Of a DNA stretch of 64,000 nt, positions 47,402 through 56,935 are shown one piece after another. The position numbers were made by a program, and so were the translations under genes. The notes under the pieces are model-generated. The model searched no databases. It was not told the origin of the DNA and saw nothing but the letters and a program-made list of their open reading frames with translations. Within the stretch, counting starts at the first letter, position 1, and each line of letters starts with the position of its first letter. Source of the DNA: Vibrio sp. Of7-15 (lineage in GTDB: Bacteria > Pseudomonadota > Gammaproteobacteria > Enterobacterales > Vibrionaceae); assembly GCF_022347565.1 (NCBI RefSeq), contig NZ_JAKRGH010000002.1, forward strand, positions 62,001-126,000, read 5' to 3'.

Positions 47402-47955
47402 TGAAAACCCCTTTTTTTGTATGTGATCGCCTTTTCAAGCAGTAGGGCGATTACTCCTCCTATCACACCTGCCAAGTGAGCCTCGACAGCAACACGAGCC
47501 TCAATTAACTCTGCGGAACTCGCTGCCCCGCCATATATTTGCTCTAGTACAACTTTCACTGACACTCCCATTAATAATAACCAGCCACTTTTGGTTCCTG
47601 ATTGAATGTCTTTGACAGAGCCCCATAAGAAGAGGCCATGGAGTACACCAGATAACCCTGCATAGGCATTGATTTCTGTAAATTGGATACAGATTCCGAT
47701 GAAAGCAGAAAGAAAACAAGTCAGCTTTAATAACTTCTTTCCTGTTAGGTGTTTTGAATGTATTTGGCATATGAGCAGTAAAACGACACTGTTCATTAAG
47801 TAATGGGACATATTGGTGTGTGTCAGGTTTCCTGTTAGTATTCGCCACCATTGCCCCTGCTCAATGAGCGTTCTTTGCCATAACAAAGTATCATGAACTT
47901 GTGGGAGTTGGGCAACAGCCATTAAGCTGATGAAAGCAATCAATATTCGTAACAA
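47398..47955 (-). CDS. rrtA: Rhombosortase-family intramembrane serine protease
   Basis: A 185-residue rhomboid-like membrane protease with five to six hydrophobic helices. The catalytic Ser102 lies in GLSGVLHGLF and the His160 in VEAHLAGVIGG, the pattern of the rhombosortase subfamily. These enzymes cut the C-terminal GlyGly-CTERM tail of selected type II secretion substrates so that they can be processed for surface display. The short size and the HTNMSHYLMNSVVLLLIC helix also fit. It is convergent with comEA (stop codons overlap) and divergent from the DTW gene. Confidence 0.82.
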   Translation of the reverse strand: MLRILIAFISLMAVAQLPQVHDTLLWQRTLIEQGQWWRILTGNLTHTNMSHYLMNSVVLLLICQIHSKHLTGKKLLKLTCFLSAFIGICIQFTEINAYAGLSGVLHGLFLWGSVKDIQSGTKSGWLLLMGVSVKVVLEQIYGGAASSAELIEARVAVEAHLAGVIGGVIALLLEKAITYKKRGFH

Positions 47956-47967
47956 GAAGGTAACCTC

Positions 47968-48579
47968 ATGGGGCGCTATTGCGATAGGTGTGAGAAGGCA
48001 CTAAAAGCATGTATTTGTGCTTGGATTAAACCGCTTAAAAGCAGCACAGAACTTATTATCTTACAGCACCCAACGGAGGTGAGAAGGCCAATAGGAACAG
48101 CGCGAATTTTAACATTAAGTCTGGGTAATAGTCGCCGTTTTGTTGGAGAAGACTTTTCGGAACACCCTGAACTCAATACTTTGTTGTATGAAGACGGGTA
48201 TCTTACATGCCTTGTTTACCCAGGTGAGCACAGTGTCGGCTTTTCTGGTATTAAGCAGGCGGCGAGCGACAAAAAGATTCGTGTCATTTTACTTGATGGC
48301 ACATGGCGTAAAGCTTATAAAATGTGGCAAGTATCGAAAAACTTACATGCTTTACCCATGGTGCACTTAGATCCAGAGTTATTCGGGGACTATAAAATTA
48401 GAAAGGCACCAAAAGATAATGGCTTATCAACGGTGGAGGCTGGTTATCATTCCCTATGTGCGTTAGAGCCTGAACAAACTGAGTATTTTCAACCATTACT
48501 GGAAGCCTTTAATCACATGATTGAGTTTCAGATTAAACAAATGCCAGCGGGAGTCTTTGAAAAAAATTACTCTCGCTAG
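47968..48579 (+). CDS. tapT: DTW-domain tRNA-uridine aminocarboxypropyltransferase (TapT-like)
   Basis: A member of the TDD family, which adds the 3-amino-3-carboxypropyl group from SAM to U47 of several tRNAs (acp3U; E. coli YfiP/TapT). The DTW-type motif reads LLDGTWRKAYKM near residue 112. An N-terminal zinc-knuckle-like CDRCEKALKACICAWI lies at residues ~5-20, and LSTVEAGYHSLCALEP is near the C-terminus. At 203 residues it is slightly shorter than E. coli TapT. The start lies 12 bases from the divergent rhombosortase start, so the promoters overlap. Confidence 0.85.
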   Translation: MGRYCDRCEKALKACICAWIKPLKSSTELIILQHPTEVRRPIGTARILTLSLGNSRRFVGEDFSEHPELNTLLYEDGYLTCLVYPGEHSVGFSGIKQAASDKKIRVILLDGTWRKAYKMWQVSKNLHALPMVHLDPELFGDYKIRKAPKDNGLSTVEAGYHSLCALEPEQTEYFQPLLEAFNHMIEFQIKQMPAGVFEKNYSR

Positions 48580-48594
48580 CAGAATGCAAGTTGA

Positions 48595-49992
48595 CTAGTT
48601 AACACCAACTAACCCAAGTGATGATTCAGTTCCAGGGGAGAAAAGCTGAGCATATAAGCGTTGGGCGTAGCCATCTGTCATTGATGAAATGTAATCGGCA
48701 ATGATTCTGTGCCCATTTCCCTCTTGTTCGCACATTGTGAGCCAAGTTTGTCGGCTTTCCTCTGGTAGTAATCGTTCAGGATCAGCACTGAATGCATCAA
48801 ACAACTCCATGATAAGCTGCTGGCCTTTGTATTCCAGTAGTTGTACTTCCGGGATTTGCACTACATAGGTACTGACAAAACGTTTTAGTGTTTCTAGCGC
48901 ATAAGCCATAGGGGCACTTAACATGGCATTCCAGTACAGTAGCGGGGACTCAAAGGGTATTTCACTTTCATGCGTGGTTTTTTGAATACTTATTTCAGTC
49001 AGAAGCGCATTGACGATTGCGCCGATGGCGTCTTTTCGCTGATGATGAAGCCCAGAAAATAGTTTGTCACTTATTTCATGAATGTGAGTTTCAAACCAGT
49101 TATCTCCACAGTCAGCAAGTTTACTGGCAACCGCTTCTTGCCACTGGTTTCGGGTCACAATGCCCATCACGATAGCGTCCTCTAAATCATGCACACCATA
49201 GGCGATGTCATCGGCCAGCTCCATAATGGAACAATCGAAAGACTTAAAGCGTGTTTTGGCGTGCAGAAACGGATCTTTGGCTTGGTAGCGCATGGTGCCT
49301 AAAAGGGTTTGGTCGGAAGTCGATAGAGGCTCGGTGATCCAAGTTAAAATATCACTGTCTTGTTGATAGACCCCTTTAGCAGGGTGCCAATCTTTGGCTT
49401 TTAAATGACGATAGTTAGTGACATCAGGCGCTCTTTGTTCTGCGTGGGTTTGCGAAATAAACGCCGGGTATTTGAGTAACCCTAGTAAGGTTCGCCTAGC
49501 GAGATTCATACCATAATCTAGTGTGTAGGGTTCTAGTTTGCTGACGATACGTAAGGTTTGGGCATTTCCTTCAAAGCCACCATGATCTCGCATCATGTAG
49601 TTGAGGGCGACTTCACCACCGTGACCAAAAGGTGGGTGACCGATGTCATGAGCTAAACATAAGCTCTCCATTAAGCTAGTTGAAGGAAACAAAGCTTGAA
49701 ATTCAGGCTGACGGATCTTGAGCTGAGCGACGATTCCCGTACCTAGTTGTGATGCTTCAAGGGAATGAGTTAAGCGAGTTCGATAAAAGTCATTTAATCC
49801 CGCACCTAGTACTTGGGTTTTGGCTTGTAGGCGACGAAAGGCCGCAGAATGTAAAATACGTGCGCGATCACGCTGAAAGACACTGCGGTGATCATTACGA
49901 CGCAGCTTTTTTTCATTATCAATTCGCTGTTCCCAGACCGTATTTAATGTGGATAAATCCATGTTTTCAAGTGTCTGCATGTTATTGGGCAT
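48595..49992 (-). CDS. dgt: dGTPase-like HD-domain dNTP triphosphohydrolase
   Basis: A 465-residue HD phosphohydrolase predicted to cleave dGTP or other dNTPs to nucleoside and triphosphate. Metal-binding residues are in [14 protein letters not shown] and [19 protein letters not shown], and the second part of the site is in [14 protein letters not shown]. The N-terminus ([20 protein letters not shown]) matches the subgroup annotated in vibrios as an anti-phage dGTPase, more than E. coli Dgt. The start codon overlaps the stop of yfbR (TAATG), indicating coupled translation of two deoxynucleotide-degrading enzymes. Confidence 0.88.
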   Translation of the reverse strand: MPNNMQTLENMDLSTLNTVWEQRIDNEKKLRRNDHRSVFQRDRARILHSAAFRRLQAKTQVLGAGLNDFYRTRLTHSLEASQLGTGIVAQLKIRQPEFQALFPSTSLMESLCLAHDIGHPPFGHGGEVALNYMMRDHGGFEGNAQTLRIVSKLEPYTLDYGMNLARRTLLGLLKYPAFISQTHAEQRAPDVTNYRHLKAKDWHPAKGVYQQDSDILTWITEPLSTSDQTLLGTMRYQAKDPFLHAKTRFKSFDCSIMELADDIAYGVHDLEDAIVMGIVTRNQWQEAVASKLADCGDNWFETHIHEISDKLFSGLHHQRKDAIGAIVNALLTEISIQKTTHESEIPFESPLLYWNAMLSAPMAYALETLKRFVSTYVVQIPEVQLLEYKGQQLIMELFDAFSADPERLLPEESRQTWLTMCEQEGNGHRIIADYISSMTDGYAQRLYAQLFSPGTESSLGLVGVN

Positions 49993-50576
49993 TAACTAAT
50001 TTCATCCAAAGTTAAGCTAAAACTGTTGGCAAATGTTGCCAAAAAATAATCCATTTCTGGGCTTTTTCTTTGCTCTAGAGTTCGCTCTAAACGTGCTTTT
50101 GCTTGTTCAAACTCATGATTACCTGCGGAAAGCTCTTCTAAACATTTTAAGTAAGCACACAGACTATCGGCCTGTTTTACGATGGCCTGATCTTCAGGAG
50201 CAATTTTTTCACTGACTAATAGGCATTGATAATCGTCTTGAAATTCTTCTGGCAGCATGGAAAGCAGCTTTTTCTCGGCGGCTAACTCTATTTTTTTATA
50301 TTCCTTGGCAATATCAGGATTGAAGTATTTTATGGGGGTAGGCAGGTCTCCGGTGAGAACTTCGCTGGTATCGTGGAACATACCCAGTAGCGCAATTCGT
50401 TCTGGATTAAGGTTACCTGAAAACTTTTTATTTTTGATCAGTGCCAATGCATGAGCAACAAAGGCTACCTGTAGGCTGTGCTCAGAAATGTTCTCAGTAG
50501 ATATACTTCTCATTAAAGGCCAGCGTTGAATGAGCCTCATTCTGGCTAAATGGGCAAAAAAGTGGCTTTGCTGCAT
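49992..50576 (-). CDS. yfbR: 5'-deoxynucleotidase YfbR
   Basis: An HD-domain phosphatase that hydrolyses deoxyribonucleoside 5'-monophosphates. Visible motifs are [18 protein letters not shown] (first His), [22 protein letters not shown] (HD pair), and a late Asp in [17 protein letters not shown]. The length of 194 residues is typical. Together with the overlapping dgt gene it could take dNTP or dNMP to free nucleoside. The neighbour alaA also lies beside yfbR in E. coli. Confidence 0.93.
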   Translation of the reverse strand: MQQSHFFAHLARMRLIQRWPLMRSISTENISEHSLQVAFVAHALALIKNKKFSGNLNPERIALLGMFHDTSEVLTGDLPTPIKYFNPDIAKEYKKIELAAEKKLLSMLPEEFQDDYQCLLVSEKIAPEDQAIVKQADSLCAYLKCLEELSAGNHEFEQAKARLERTLEQRKSPEMDYFLATFANSFSLTLDEIS

Positions 50577-50684
50577 TGGTTGCCTCTTAGATTGAAATGA
50601 ATCTTATCTATTTAAGATAACACAGGAATAATAGAAATTTAGGTTAAATCAAAAGGATTCTAGGAAGGAAGGGCTTGGCGAGAA

Positions 50685-50717
50685 AACGTTAAGGCTCTGA
50701 ATGAGAGCCTTAACGTT
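50685..50717 (-). terminator. Terminator after alaA
   Basis: AACGTTAAGGCTCT (50685-50698) and AGAGCCTTAACGTT (50704-50717) form a perfect 14-bp stem. On the minus strand TTCTCGCC follows, so the T-run is short, but the stem is very strong. It lies just after alaA. Confidence 0.7.
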
Positions 50718-50723
50718 GAACTG

Positions 50724-51938
50724 TTATTGTCGGTAACTATGTAGGAAGTGTTCGAGACGTCCAATAGCCATTTCTAAATCATCTACGCGAGGTAGAGTCA
50801 CAATACGGAAGTGATCGGGTTTTGGCCAGTTAAAGCCTGTACCTTGTACTAATAGCACTTTCTCTTGGATTAAAAAGTCGAGTACCATTTTTTGATCGTC
50901 TTTAATGTTATACATTTTTTGATCAATCTTAGGGAATAAGTACATGGCGCCTTTGGGCTTCACACACGTGATACCAGGGATCTGAGTGATGAGATCATAT
51001 GCTTTATCACGTTGTTCTAATAAGCGCCCACCGGGTAAAATCAATTCATTGATACTTTGATAGCCACCAAGCGCAGTTTGAATCGCGTGCTGCATAGGGA
51101 CATTTGCGCACAGCCGCATTGAGGCCAGCATTTCTAAACCGTCAATGTAGCCTTTTGCCACATGTTTCGGACCAGATAGGAACATCCAGCCACCACGGAA
51201 TCCACATACACGATACGCTTTCGATAGGCCATTAAAGGTAACGGTAAGTACGTCATCGGATAGGGTTGCAATGGAGGTGTGAGTGGCACCGTCGTAAAGG
51301 ACTTTGTCGTAAATCTCATCAGCAAAAATAATCAATTTATGCTGGCGTGCAATCTCAACGATTTCGAGTAGGAAATCTCGGCTATATACCGCACCTGTTG
51401 GATTGTTTGGATTGATTAAAACAATTCCCTTAGTTTGCGGTGTGATTTTTCGCTTAATATCGTCAAGATCTGGGTACCAGTCTGACTCTTCATCACAGAT
51501 GTAATGGACAGGGTTACCACCAGAAAGCGACACTGCGGCCGTCCATAATGGGTAGTCAGGTGCCGGGACGAGCATTTCATCACCATTGTTTAGCAACGCT
51601 TGCATCGCCATTACTATCAGCTCTGATGCGCCATTACCGATATAAACATCTTCCACTTCAAGATCGAGCAAACCGCGTTTTTGGTAATGCTGAACGACGG
51701 CTTTACGTGCCGAGTAAATGCCTTTTGAATCACAATAGCCTTGAGATGTTGGTAAGTTTCGGATCACATCAACGAGGATTTCATCAGGGGCGTCGAAGCC
51801 AAATGGGGCGGGGTTACCAATATTCAGCTTTAGAATTTTATGCCCCTCTTCTTCGAGACGCTTAGCATGTTTGAGTACTGGACCGCGAATATCGTAGCAG
51901 ACACTATTGAGTTTTGATGACATCCCAATATTATGCAT
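50724..51938 (-). CDS. alaA: Glutamate-pyruvate (alanine) aminotransferase
   Basis: A class I/II PLP aminotransferase making alanine from pyruvate and glutamate, very close to E. coli AlaA (YfbQ). The PLP-binding lysine lies in FNGLSKAYRVCGFRGGWM near residue 246. The substrate side has NIGNPAPFGFDAPDEIL, and the Asn-Pro turn is in INPNNPTGAVYSRDFL. The length of 404 residues is standard. It has its own terminator, and its start faces menF across a 269-base divergent promoter region. Confidence 0.95.
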   Translation of the reverse strand: MHNIGMSSKLNSVCYDIRGPVLKHAKRLEEEGHKILKLNIGNPAPFGFDAPDEILVDVIRNLPTSQGYCDSKGIYSARKAVVQHYQKRGLLDLEVEDVYIGNGASELIVMAMQALLNNGDEMLVPAPDYPLWTAAVSLSGGNPVHYICDEESDWYPDLDDIKRKITPQTKGIVLINPNNPTGAVYSRDFLLEIVEIARQHKLIIFADEIYDKVLYDGATHTSIATLSDDVLTVTFNGLSKAYRVCGFRGGWMFLSGPKHVAKGYIDGLEMLASMRLCANVPMQHAIQTALGGYQSINELILPGGRLLEQRDKAYDLITQIPGITCVKPKGAMYLFPKIDQKMYNIKDDQKMVLDFLIQEKVLLVQGTGFNWPKPDHFRIVTLPRVDDLEMAIGRLEHFLHSYRQ

Positions 51939-52207
51939 TTATTTTACCTGATGTAATTAGAGTGATTACCTCCAAATTACACTATTTAGAACCTTGTGAG
52001 AACGGATTTTCAGGAATAAATCATGAAAAATCACTGATGGTGAAATTTAATCCTAAAATCAGAATAAATCCTTGTTGCACATGATTTTCGTATTTTTTTC
52101 CTCAGAAATCGTATTTTCTTGGTGGAAATTGATAAGAAACAAAGCAGGTATCCTTTTAGCGTGAATAATGAAGGCAAGACCTAACATCAAAACCTGAGGC
52201 TTAGTTC

Positions 52208-53539
52208 ATGTTGAGAGAAGGTATTTTGTCTGCTTTACAGAGCGCGATTAGATCGTTACAACAAAAAATAGACTCAGCCCAGCCAGAGCAAACCCAAGCT
52301 GTGGTTCAGTTAAGCCCATTTAAAGAAAATAGCTTAATTGATTGGCTAGAAGCACAGCCTATTTTCCCTAAATTTTATTGGCAATCTCGTGATGGTCGAG
52401 ATGAGGTGGTAGCACTAGGGCAGTTGAAAACCTTTATGGATCCTTCTGCGGCTAAGTCGGTATTAGCCAAAGGTCAACGGATATGGGGAGGGCGATCTTT
52501 TGATGGCCGCACTGCTCGTAATCGACGTTGTTTATCTTCTTTTTTCTTTTTACCGCAATTAGAGCTTTCAAGATGTAATGACCGGTGGCAATTGGTGGCC
52601 AATTTAAGTGCAGATAATACAGACGTTCAAGAAACCTTAAGTACATTGTCAGATAATGTAACGCCGTTAGCAGGGCTGCAGTGCCGAGTGCTTTCTCAAG
52701 TGCATGAGCCTGATTTTTCAGGTTGGTCTTCAATGGTAAATGGGGCGCTGGATGCGATCTCTCAACGTGTATTTGACAAAGTTGTATTGGCGCGGAAAAC
52801 CACCTTAAAACTGAGTCGTCCGTTATCATCCGCGCAGTTTTTAAAGGCCAGTCGTCAGTCAAATAGTCATAGTTTTCACTTTATGATGGCGTTAGATGAG
52901 AAGCACTGCTTCATTGGCTCCACACCGGAGCGTTTATACGTACGTAATGGATCGGATATACACACAGAAGCCCTTGCTGGAACTATTGGACGGGGGGAGA
53001 GCATTGCAGAAGACAATAAGCTCGCATCGTGGTTGATCAACGATGAAAAGAACCGTTATGAGAACCGTTTGGTTGTGGACGACATTGTCAGTCGGCTAGA
53101 TCCACAGTGCTCCATATTGGACATCGCTCAAGAGCCTGAGTTGGTCAAGCTTCGTAAGGTACAGCATTTAAAGAGAGCCATTTCAGGGCACCTTTCTTCT
53201 GGTTCAAATGATATTAGTTTATTGGATAGCCTTCAGCCAACAGCCGCCATCGCAGGGTTGCCGAGAGAGCCTGCGTTGAATTTTATTGCTGATAATGAGC
53301 CTTTTTCTCGTGGCTGGTATAGTGGAGCGATGGGCTTTTTAGGTGATGAGCGAAGTGAGTTTTGCGTTGCTATTCGCAGTGCTTTAGTGATGGATGATGA
53401 ACTTCATTTATTTGCCGGAGCAGGTATTGTACCGGGCTCTCAGGCGCACAGTGAATGGCAAGAGTTAGACCGTAAAATGTCAACTCTGCTCACTCTGATT
53501 GAGCCGGAAGAAGTCCTTTCTGCTCAAAAGCTAGCGTAA
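52208..53539 (+). CDS. menF: Isochorismate synthase, menaquinone-specific
   Basis: Converts chorismate to isochorismate, the first step of the menaquinone branch. The C-terminal chorismate-binding domain shows FDKVVLARKTTLKL, FIGSTPERLYVRNG, EALAGTIGRGES and EFCVAIRSALV, with the metal-binding Glu residues of the family. The N-terminal ~130 residues are variable, as usual. The length of 443 residues fits MenF. It heads the men operon; menD begins 11 bases after its stop. Confidence 0.95.
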   Translation: MLREGILSALQSAIRSLQQKIDSAQPEQTQAVVQLSPFKENSLIDWLEAQPIFPKFYWQSRDGRDEVVALGQLKTFMDPSAAKSVLAKGQRIWGGRSFDGRTARNRRCLSSFFFLPQLELSRCNDRWQLVANLSADNTDVQETLSTLSDNVTPLAGLQCRVLSQVHEPDFSGWSSMVNGALDAISQRVFDKVVLARKTTLKLSRPLSSAQFLKASRQSNSHSFHFMMALDEKHCFIGSTPERLYVRNGSDIHTEALAGTIGRGESIAEDNKLASWLINDEKNRYENRLVVDDIVSRLDPQCSILDIAQEPELVKLRKVQHLKRAISGHLSSGSNDISLLDSLQPTAAIAGLPREPALNFIADNEPFSRGWYSGAMGFLGDERSEFCVAIRSALVMDDELHLFAGAGIVPGSQAHSEWQELDRKMSTLLTLIEPEEVLSAQKLA

Positions 53540-53550
53540 AGGAGGGGATC

Positions 53551-55278
53551 ATGATTAACCAGCAGGAATGCGAGCTCCAAGCTCCGCTAAACCGCTTATG
53601 GGCCAAACTGATTTTAGAAGAGCTAGCCAGATTAGGTGTTGAGCATGTGTGTTTAGCGCCAGGATCACGTTCAACGCCATTGACTCTGGCGGCGGAAGAA
53701 AATAATAAGTTAACGATTCACCATCATTTTGATGAGCGAGGATTAGGTTTTTTTGCACTTGGCTTAGCGAAAACAACACAAGAGCCTGTTGCTATTATTG
53801 TGACTTCCGGTACCGCTGTTGCTAATCTGCTGCCTGCGGTGTGCGAATCAGCATTAACTAAAGAAAAACTGGTATTACTGACGTCCGATCGGCCCCCGGA
53901 GTTAATCGGTTGTGGAGCCAACCAGGCCATTCATCAATTGGGCATCTTTTCTCAGCATGTGTGCTCAGCCGTAAATTTACCTGTTCCGCATTTGTCTATT
54001 ACACCAAATTGGTTGCTCACCTCGGTTGATCAAGCTTATCAGGTTCAACGCCAGCAAGGTGGTTCAATTCATATCAACTGCCCTTACCCTGAGCCTTTAT
54101 ATGGTGGTGATGCCGATTTTTCGTCGTATTTACAAAGCGTGTCTTCATGGAGTGAACAAAGCGTACCTTACTTAAATATCTCTCTTCCCTCTGAAGGCAG
54201 CTTGTTACTTTCAAATGAGGAGTGGGCTGCGCTTACAATGAAAAAAGGCATGATTGTTGTCGGTAATGTAAAGCCGGGCGAATTGTCAGCCATTAAGGTG
54301 TTTGCGAAACAATTAGGATGGCCAATATTGGTGGACCCACAAGCAGGGGGAAGTAGCGAGTGGGCCCACTTTGATTTATGGCTACAAAATCCTACATGTC
54401 GTGAACATTTGTCTCAGGCGGACGTATTGATCCAGTTTGGATCTCGTTTAGTGTCCAAGCGGTTAGGGCAATTTATTGCGGCTCAGCAGTGGCAGTTTTA
54501 TGGTTTAATTGATGAGCATTTAGGTCAATTAGATCCTCATCATCATTCACTTCATCGTTTTCTCTTATCTTCCCAACAATGGTTGAATGCTTATTCTGTT
54601 AATGGAAAGGGCTATGCTGGTGGCTGGGCGGATTCATTGAAATATGAGCGTTTATCGATTAAATCGTTGCTTTCTTTTGATGAAAATCCTGAAGCATTGA
54701 CTGAGCTTCGCTTTGCCGCTCAGCTAAATGATTGCCTAACTACTGAGTATGCTTTGTTTCTTGGTAACAGCCTAATTGTACGCTTAGTGGATATGGTCAG
54801 TGATTTACGACCTGTCCCTGTGTATACCAATCGAGGGGCATCAGGTATTGATGGTCTGATTGCTACCGCTGCTGGTGTGCAGCAGGGGCTACAAAAGCCG
54901 TTGCTGTGTGTCCTTGGGGATACGTCATTACTGTACGATTTAAATTCGTTAGCCCTATTGGCCAATGTTGAACACCCTCTTGTGATTGTTGTTTTAAACA
55001 ATGATGGAGGTGGCATTTTTGACATGCTGCCCGTGCCTGATGCTAAAAAAGAGCAGTTGTATCGAATGCCTCATGGGTTTGAGTTTTCTCATGCGGCAGC
55101 CATGTTTGGATTGGATTATTTAAAGCCAGAAAAGATGAGTGATGCGATTGAAGGGATTTGTGTAGGCCTTGCTTCTGCGAAAAAACCGTTGCTGGTGGAA
55201 ATACAAACCCCAGCAGGTGAGGCTGGCCGGGATTTGAAGTCTCTATTCGAAGAGGTGAAAAATGCCACTTTACTTTGA
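53551..55278 (+). CDS. menD: SEPHCHC synthase MenD
   Basis: A thiamine-diphosphate enzyme that joins 2-oxoglutarate to isochorismate, giving 2-succinyl-5-enolpyruvyl-6-hydroxy-3-cyclohexene-1-carboxylate. The N-terminal ThDP pyrimidine domain has CLAPGSRSTPLTLAAEE. The C-terminal pyrophosphate domain has LLCVLGDTSLLYDLNSLALL and VIVVLNNDGGGIFDMLPV, the metal-diphosphate site. The length of 575 residues is typical. Its last 17 bases overlap the start of menH. Confidence 0.95.
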   Translation: MINQQECELQAPLNRLWAKLILEELARLGVEHVCLAPGSRSTPLTLAAEENNKLTIHHHFDERGLGFFALGLAKTTQEPVAIIVTSGTAVANLLPAVCESALTKEKLVLLTSDRPPELIGCGANQAIHQLGIFSQHVCSAVNLPVPHLSITPNWLLTSVDQAYQVQRQQGGSIHINCPYPEPLYGGDADFSSYLQSVSSWSEQSVPYLNISLPSEGSLLLSNEEWAALTMKKGMIVVGNVKPGELSAIKVFAKQLGWPILVDPQAGGSSEWAHFDLWLQNPTCREHLSQADVLIQFGSRLVSKRLGQFIAAQQWQFYGLIDEHLGQLDPHHHSLHRFLLSSQQWLNAYSVNGKGYAGGWADSLKYERLSIKSLLSFDENPEALTELRFAAQLNDCLTTEYALFLGNSLIVRLVDMVSDLRPVPVYTNRGASGIDGLIATAAGVQQGLQKPLLCVLGDTSLLYDLNSLALLANVEHPLVIVVLNNDGGGIFDMLPVPDAKKEQLYRMPHGFEFSHAAAMFGLDYLKPEKMSDAIEGICVGLASAKKPLLVEIQTPAGEAGRDLKSLFEEVKNATLL

Positions 55279-56050
55279 AACTTATGGGCTTCCTTCTAAG
55301 AGTGGTTCTGAGTCTGTCGTTGTTTTTTTACATGGCCTACTGGGTTCAAGTAAAGACTGGGCTCCAGTATTGTCGCAGCTCAGTCGACATCATTATTGCT
55401 TAGCCTTGGATTTACCCGGGCATGGAGGTAGTAAATACGTTAAAACGGACAGTGCAGAGCATACCCTGCAATTGATCCTCGATACGTTAAAAGCACGGGG
55501 TATCCATAATGTGATTTTTGTGGGTTACTCATTGGGGGCGCGATTGGCGATGCAATTGGTAGTCAAAGCGGAAGAAGAGCACCAACCTTGTATTAAAGGT
55601 GTGGTGCTTGAAGGTGGCCATTTTGGCTTAGACTCTGAGCCAGAAAAGGAAGCAAGATGGGCGAATGATTGTCTTTGGGCTGCTCGCTTTGAGGGGGAAC
55701 GGATTGAACAGGTTTTGTCCGATTGGTATCAACAAGCTGTCTTTTCTTCATTAAATCATGCGCAAAGACAAATATTAATCACCAAACGTAGTGCTAATCT
55801 GGGGGCATATGTTGCTTCAATGCTGAAGGCGACTTCATTAGCAAAACAGGCTTTTTTACTGCCTCTGCTACGAGTAAGCCGCAGCCCTATTTTCTATGTA
55901 TGCGGCAGTAACGATAAAAAATTTCAGGATCTGGTTAAGCGCAGCGAGCTCAGTTATCACGTTGTCGAAAAGGCCGGTCATAACGTACATGTTGAGCAAC
56001 CAGAAGTATTTAGTCAGTTACTCACACAATTTATTAAACAGTTGGACTAG
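55262..56050 (+). CDS. menH: SHCHC synthase MenH
   Basis: An alpha/beta hydrolase that eliminates pyruvate from SEPHCHC to form 2-succinyl-6-hydroxy-2,4-cyclohexadiene-1-carboxylate. The nucleophile elbow is VGYSLGARLAMQ with Ser90, the oxyanion region is FLHGLLGSSKDW, and the catalytic His is in EKAGHNVHVEQPEVF. The length is 262 residues. It overlaps menD by 17 bases in another frame and is three bases from menB, so it is translated as part of the men operon. Confidence 0.93.
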   Translation: MPLYFETYGLPSKSGSESVVVFLHGLLGSSKDWAPVLSQLSRHHYCLALDLPGHGGSKYVKTDSAEHTLQLILDTLKARGIHNVIFVGYSLGARLAMQLVVKAEEEHQPCIKGVVLEGGHFGLDSEPEKEARWANDCLWAARFEGERIEQVLSDWYQQAVFSSLNHAQRQILITKRSANLGAYVASMLKATSLAKQAFLLPLLRVSRSPIFYVCGSNDKKFQDLVKRSELSYHVVEKAGHNVHVEQPEVFSQLLTQFIKQLD

Positions 56051-56053
56051 ATT

Positions 56054-56920
56054 ATGGCAAGAACCGTTGGAATTACAGAGCAAGAACTTTACGCACCAGT
56101 TGAATGGCAAGATTGCAGTGGTCACTATGAAGATATTTATTTTCACAAGTCGTTAGATGGTATTGCAAAGATCACCATTGCGCGTCCACAAGTGCGAAAT
56201 GCATTTCGTCCACAGACCGTGAAAGAGATGATCCATGCTTTAGCTGAAGCGCGTTATGACGAAAAAGTTGGCGTGATTATTTTAACAGGCCTTGGGGAAG
56301 ATGCTTTCTGCTCGGGTGGCGATCAAAAAATCCGTGGTGACTACGGCGGTTATCAAGATGACAATGGTACACATCACTTAAATGTACTGGATTTCCAACG
56401 CCAAATTCGTACATGTCCTAAGCCTGTCATTGCGGCGGTTGCTGGTTATGCAGTCGGCGGCGGCCATGTGTTACATATGATGTGTGACTTAACCATCGCG
56501 GCTGAAAATGCTCAGTTTGGTCAAACTGGCCCGAAAGTCGGCTCATTTGATGGTGGCTGGGGGGCTTCTTATATGGCACGCATTGTGGGCCAGAAGAAAG
56601 CGCGCGAGATCTGGTTCTTATGCCGTTTTTATGATGCACAAGAAGCGTTAGACATGGGGCTCGTGAATACCGTTGTGCCTGTGGCTGATTTAGAAAAAGA
56701 AGCCGTTCGTTGGAGCCGAGAAGTACTGCAACATAGCCCGATGGCTCTACGATGTTTAAAAGCCGCCTTAAATGCCGATTGTGATGGTCAAGCGGGCTTA
56801 CAAGAGCTAGCAGGTAATGCCACCATGATGTTCTACATGACAGAAGAAGGTCAGGAAGGGCGTAATGCATTTAATGAAAAGCGTCGTCCAGACTTCGATA
56901 AATTCCCTCGTAACCCTTAA
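56054..56920 (+). CDS. menB: 1,4-dihydroxy-2-naphthoyl-CoA synthase
   Basis: A crotonase-family enzyme that closes the second ring of the naphthoquinone from succinylbenzoyl-CoA. It carries the oxyanion and CoA-binding parts [19 protein letters not shown] and [37 protein letters not shown] is the family signature with the catalytic Asp/Tyr region. The length of 288 residues is typical, and the C-terminal [15 protein letters not shown] closes the active site of the neighbour subunit. Confidence 0.96.
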   Translation: MARTVGITEQELYAPVEWQDCSGHYEDIYFHKSLDGIAKITIARPQVRNAFRPQTVKEMIHALAEARYDEKVGVIILTGLGEDAFCSGGDQKIRGDYGGYQDDNGTHHLNVLDFQRQIRTCPKPVIAAVAGYAVGGGHVLHMMCDLTIAAENAQFGQTGPKVGSFDGGWGASYMARIVGQKKAREIWFLCRFYDAQEALDMGLVNTVVPVADLEKEAVRWSREVLQHSPMALRCLKAALNADCDGQAGLQELAGNATMMFYMTEEGQEGRNAFNEKRRPDFDKFPRNP

Positions 56921-56935
56921 TAGAAAGGCTGCCTA

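Noticed and set aside
52452-52862. A 136-codon reading frame antisense to menF
   Set aside because: It is a shadow of the menF coding frame with no motif or ribosome site.
56427-56870. A 147-codon reading frame antisense to menB
   Set aside because: It is the shadow of a strongly conserved crotonase gene; it has no start context or recognisable domain.
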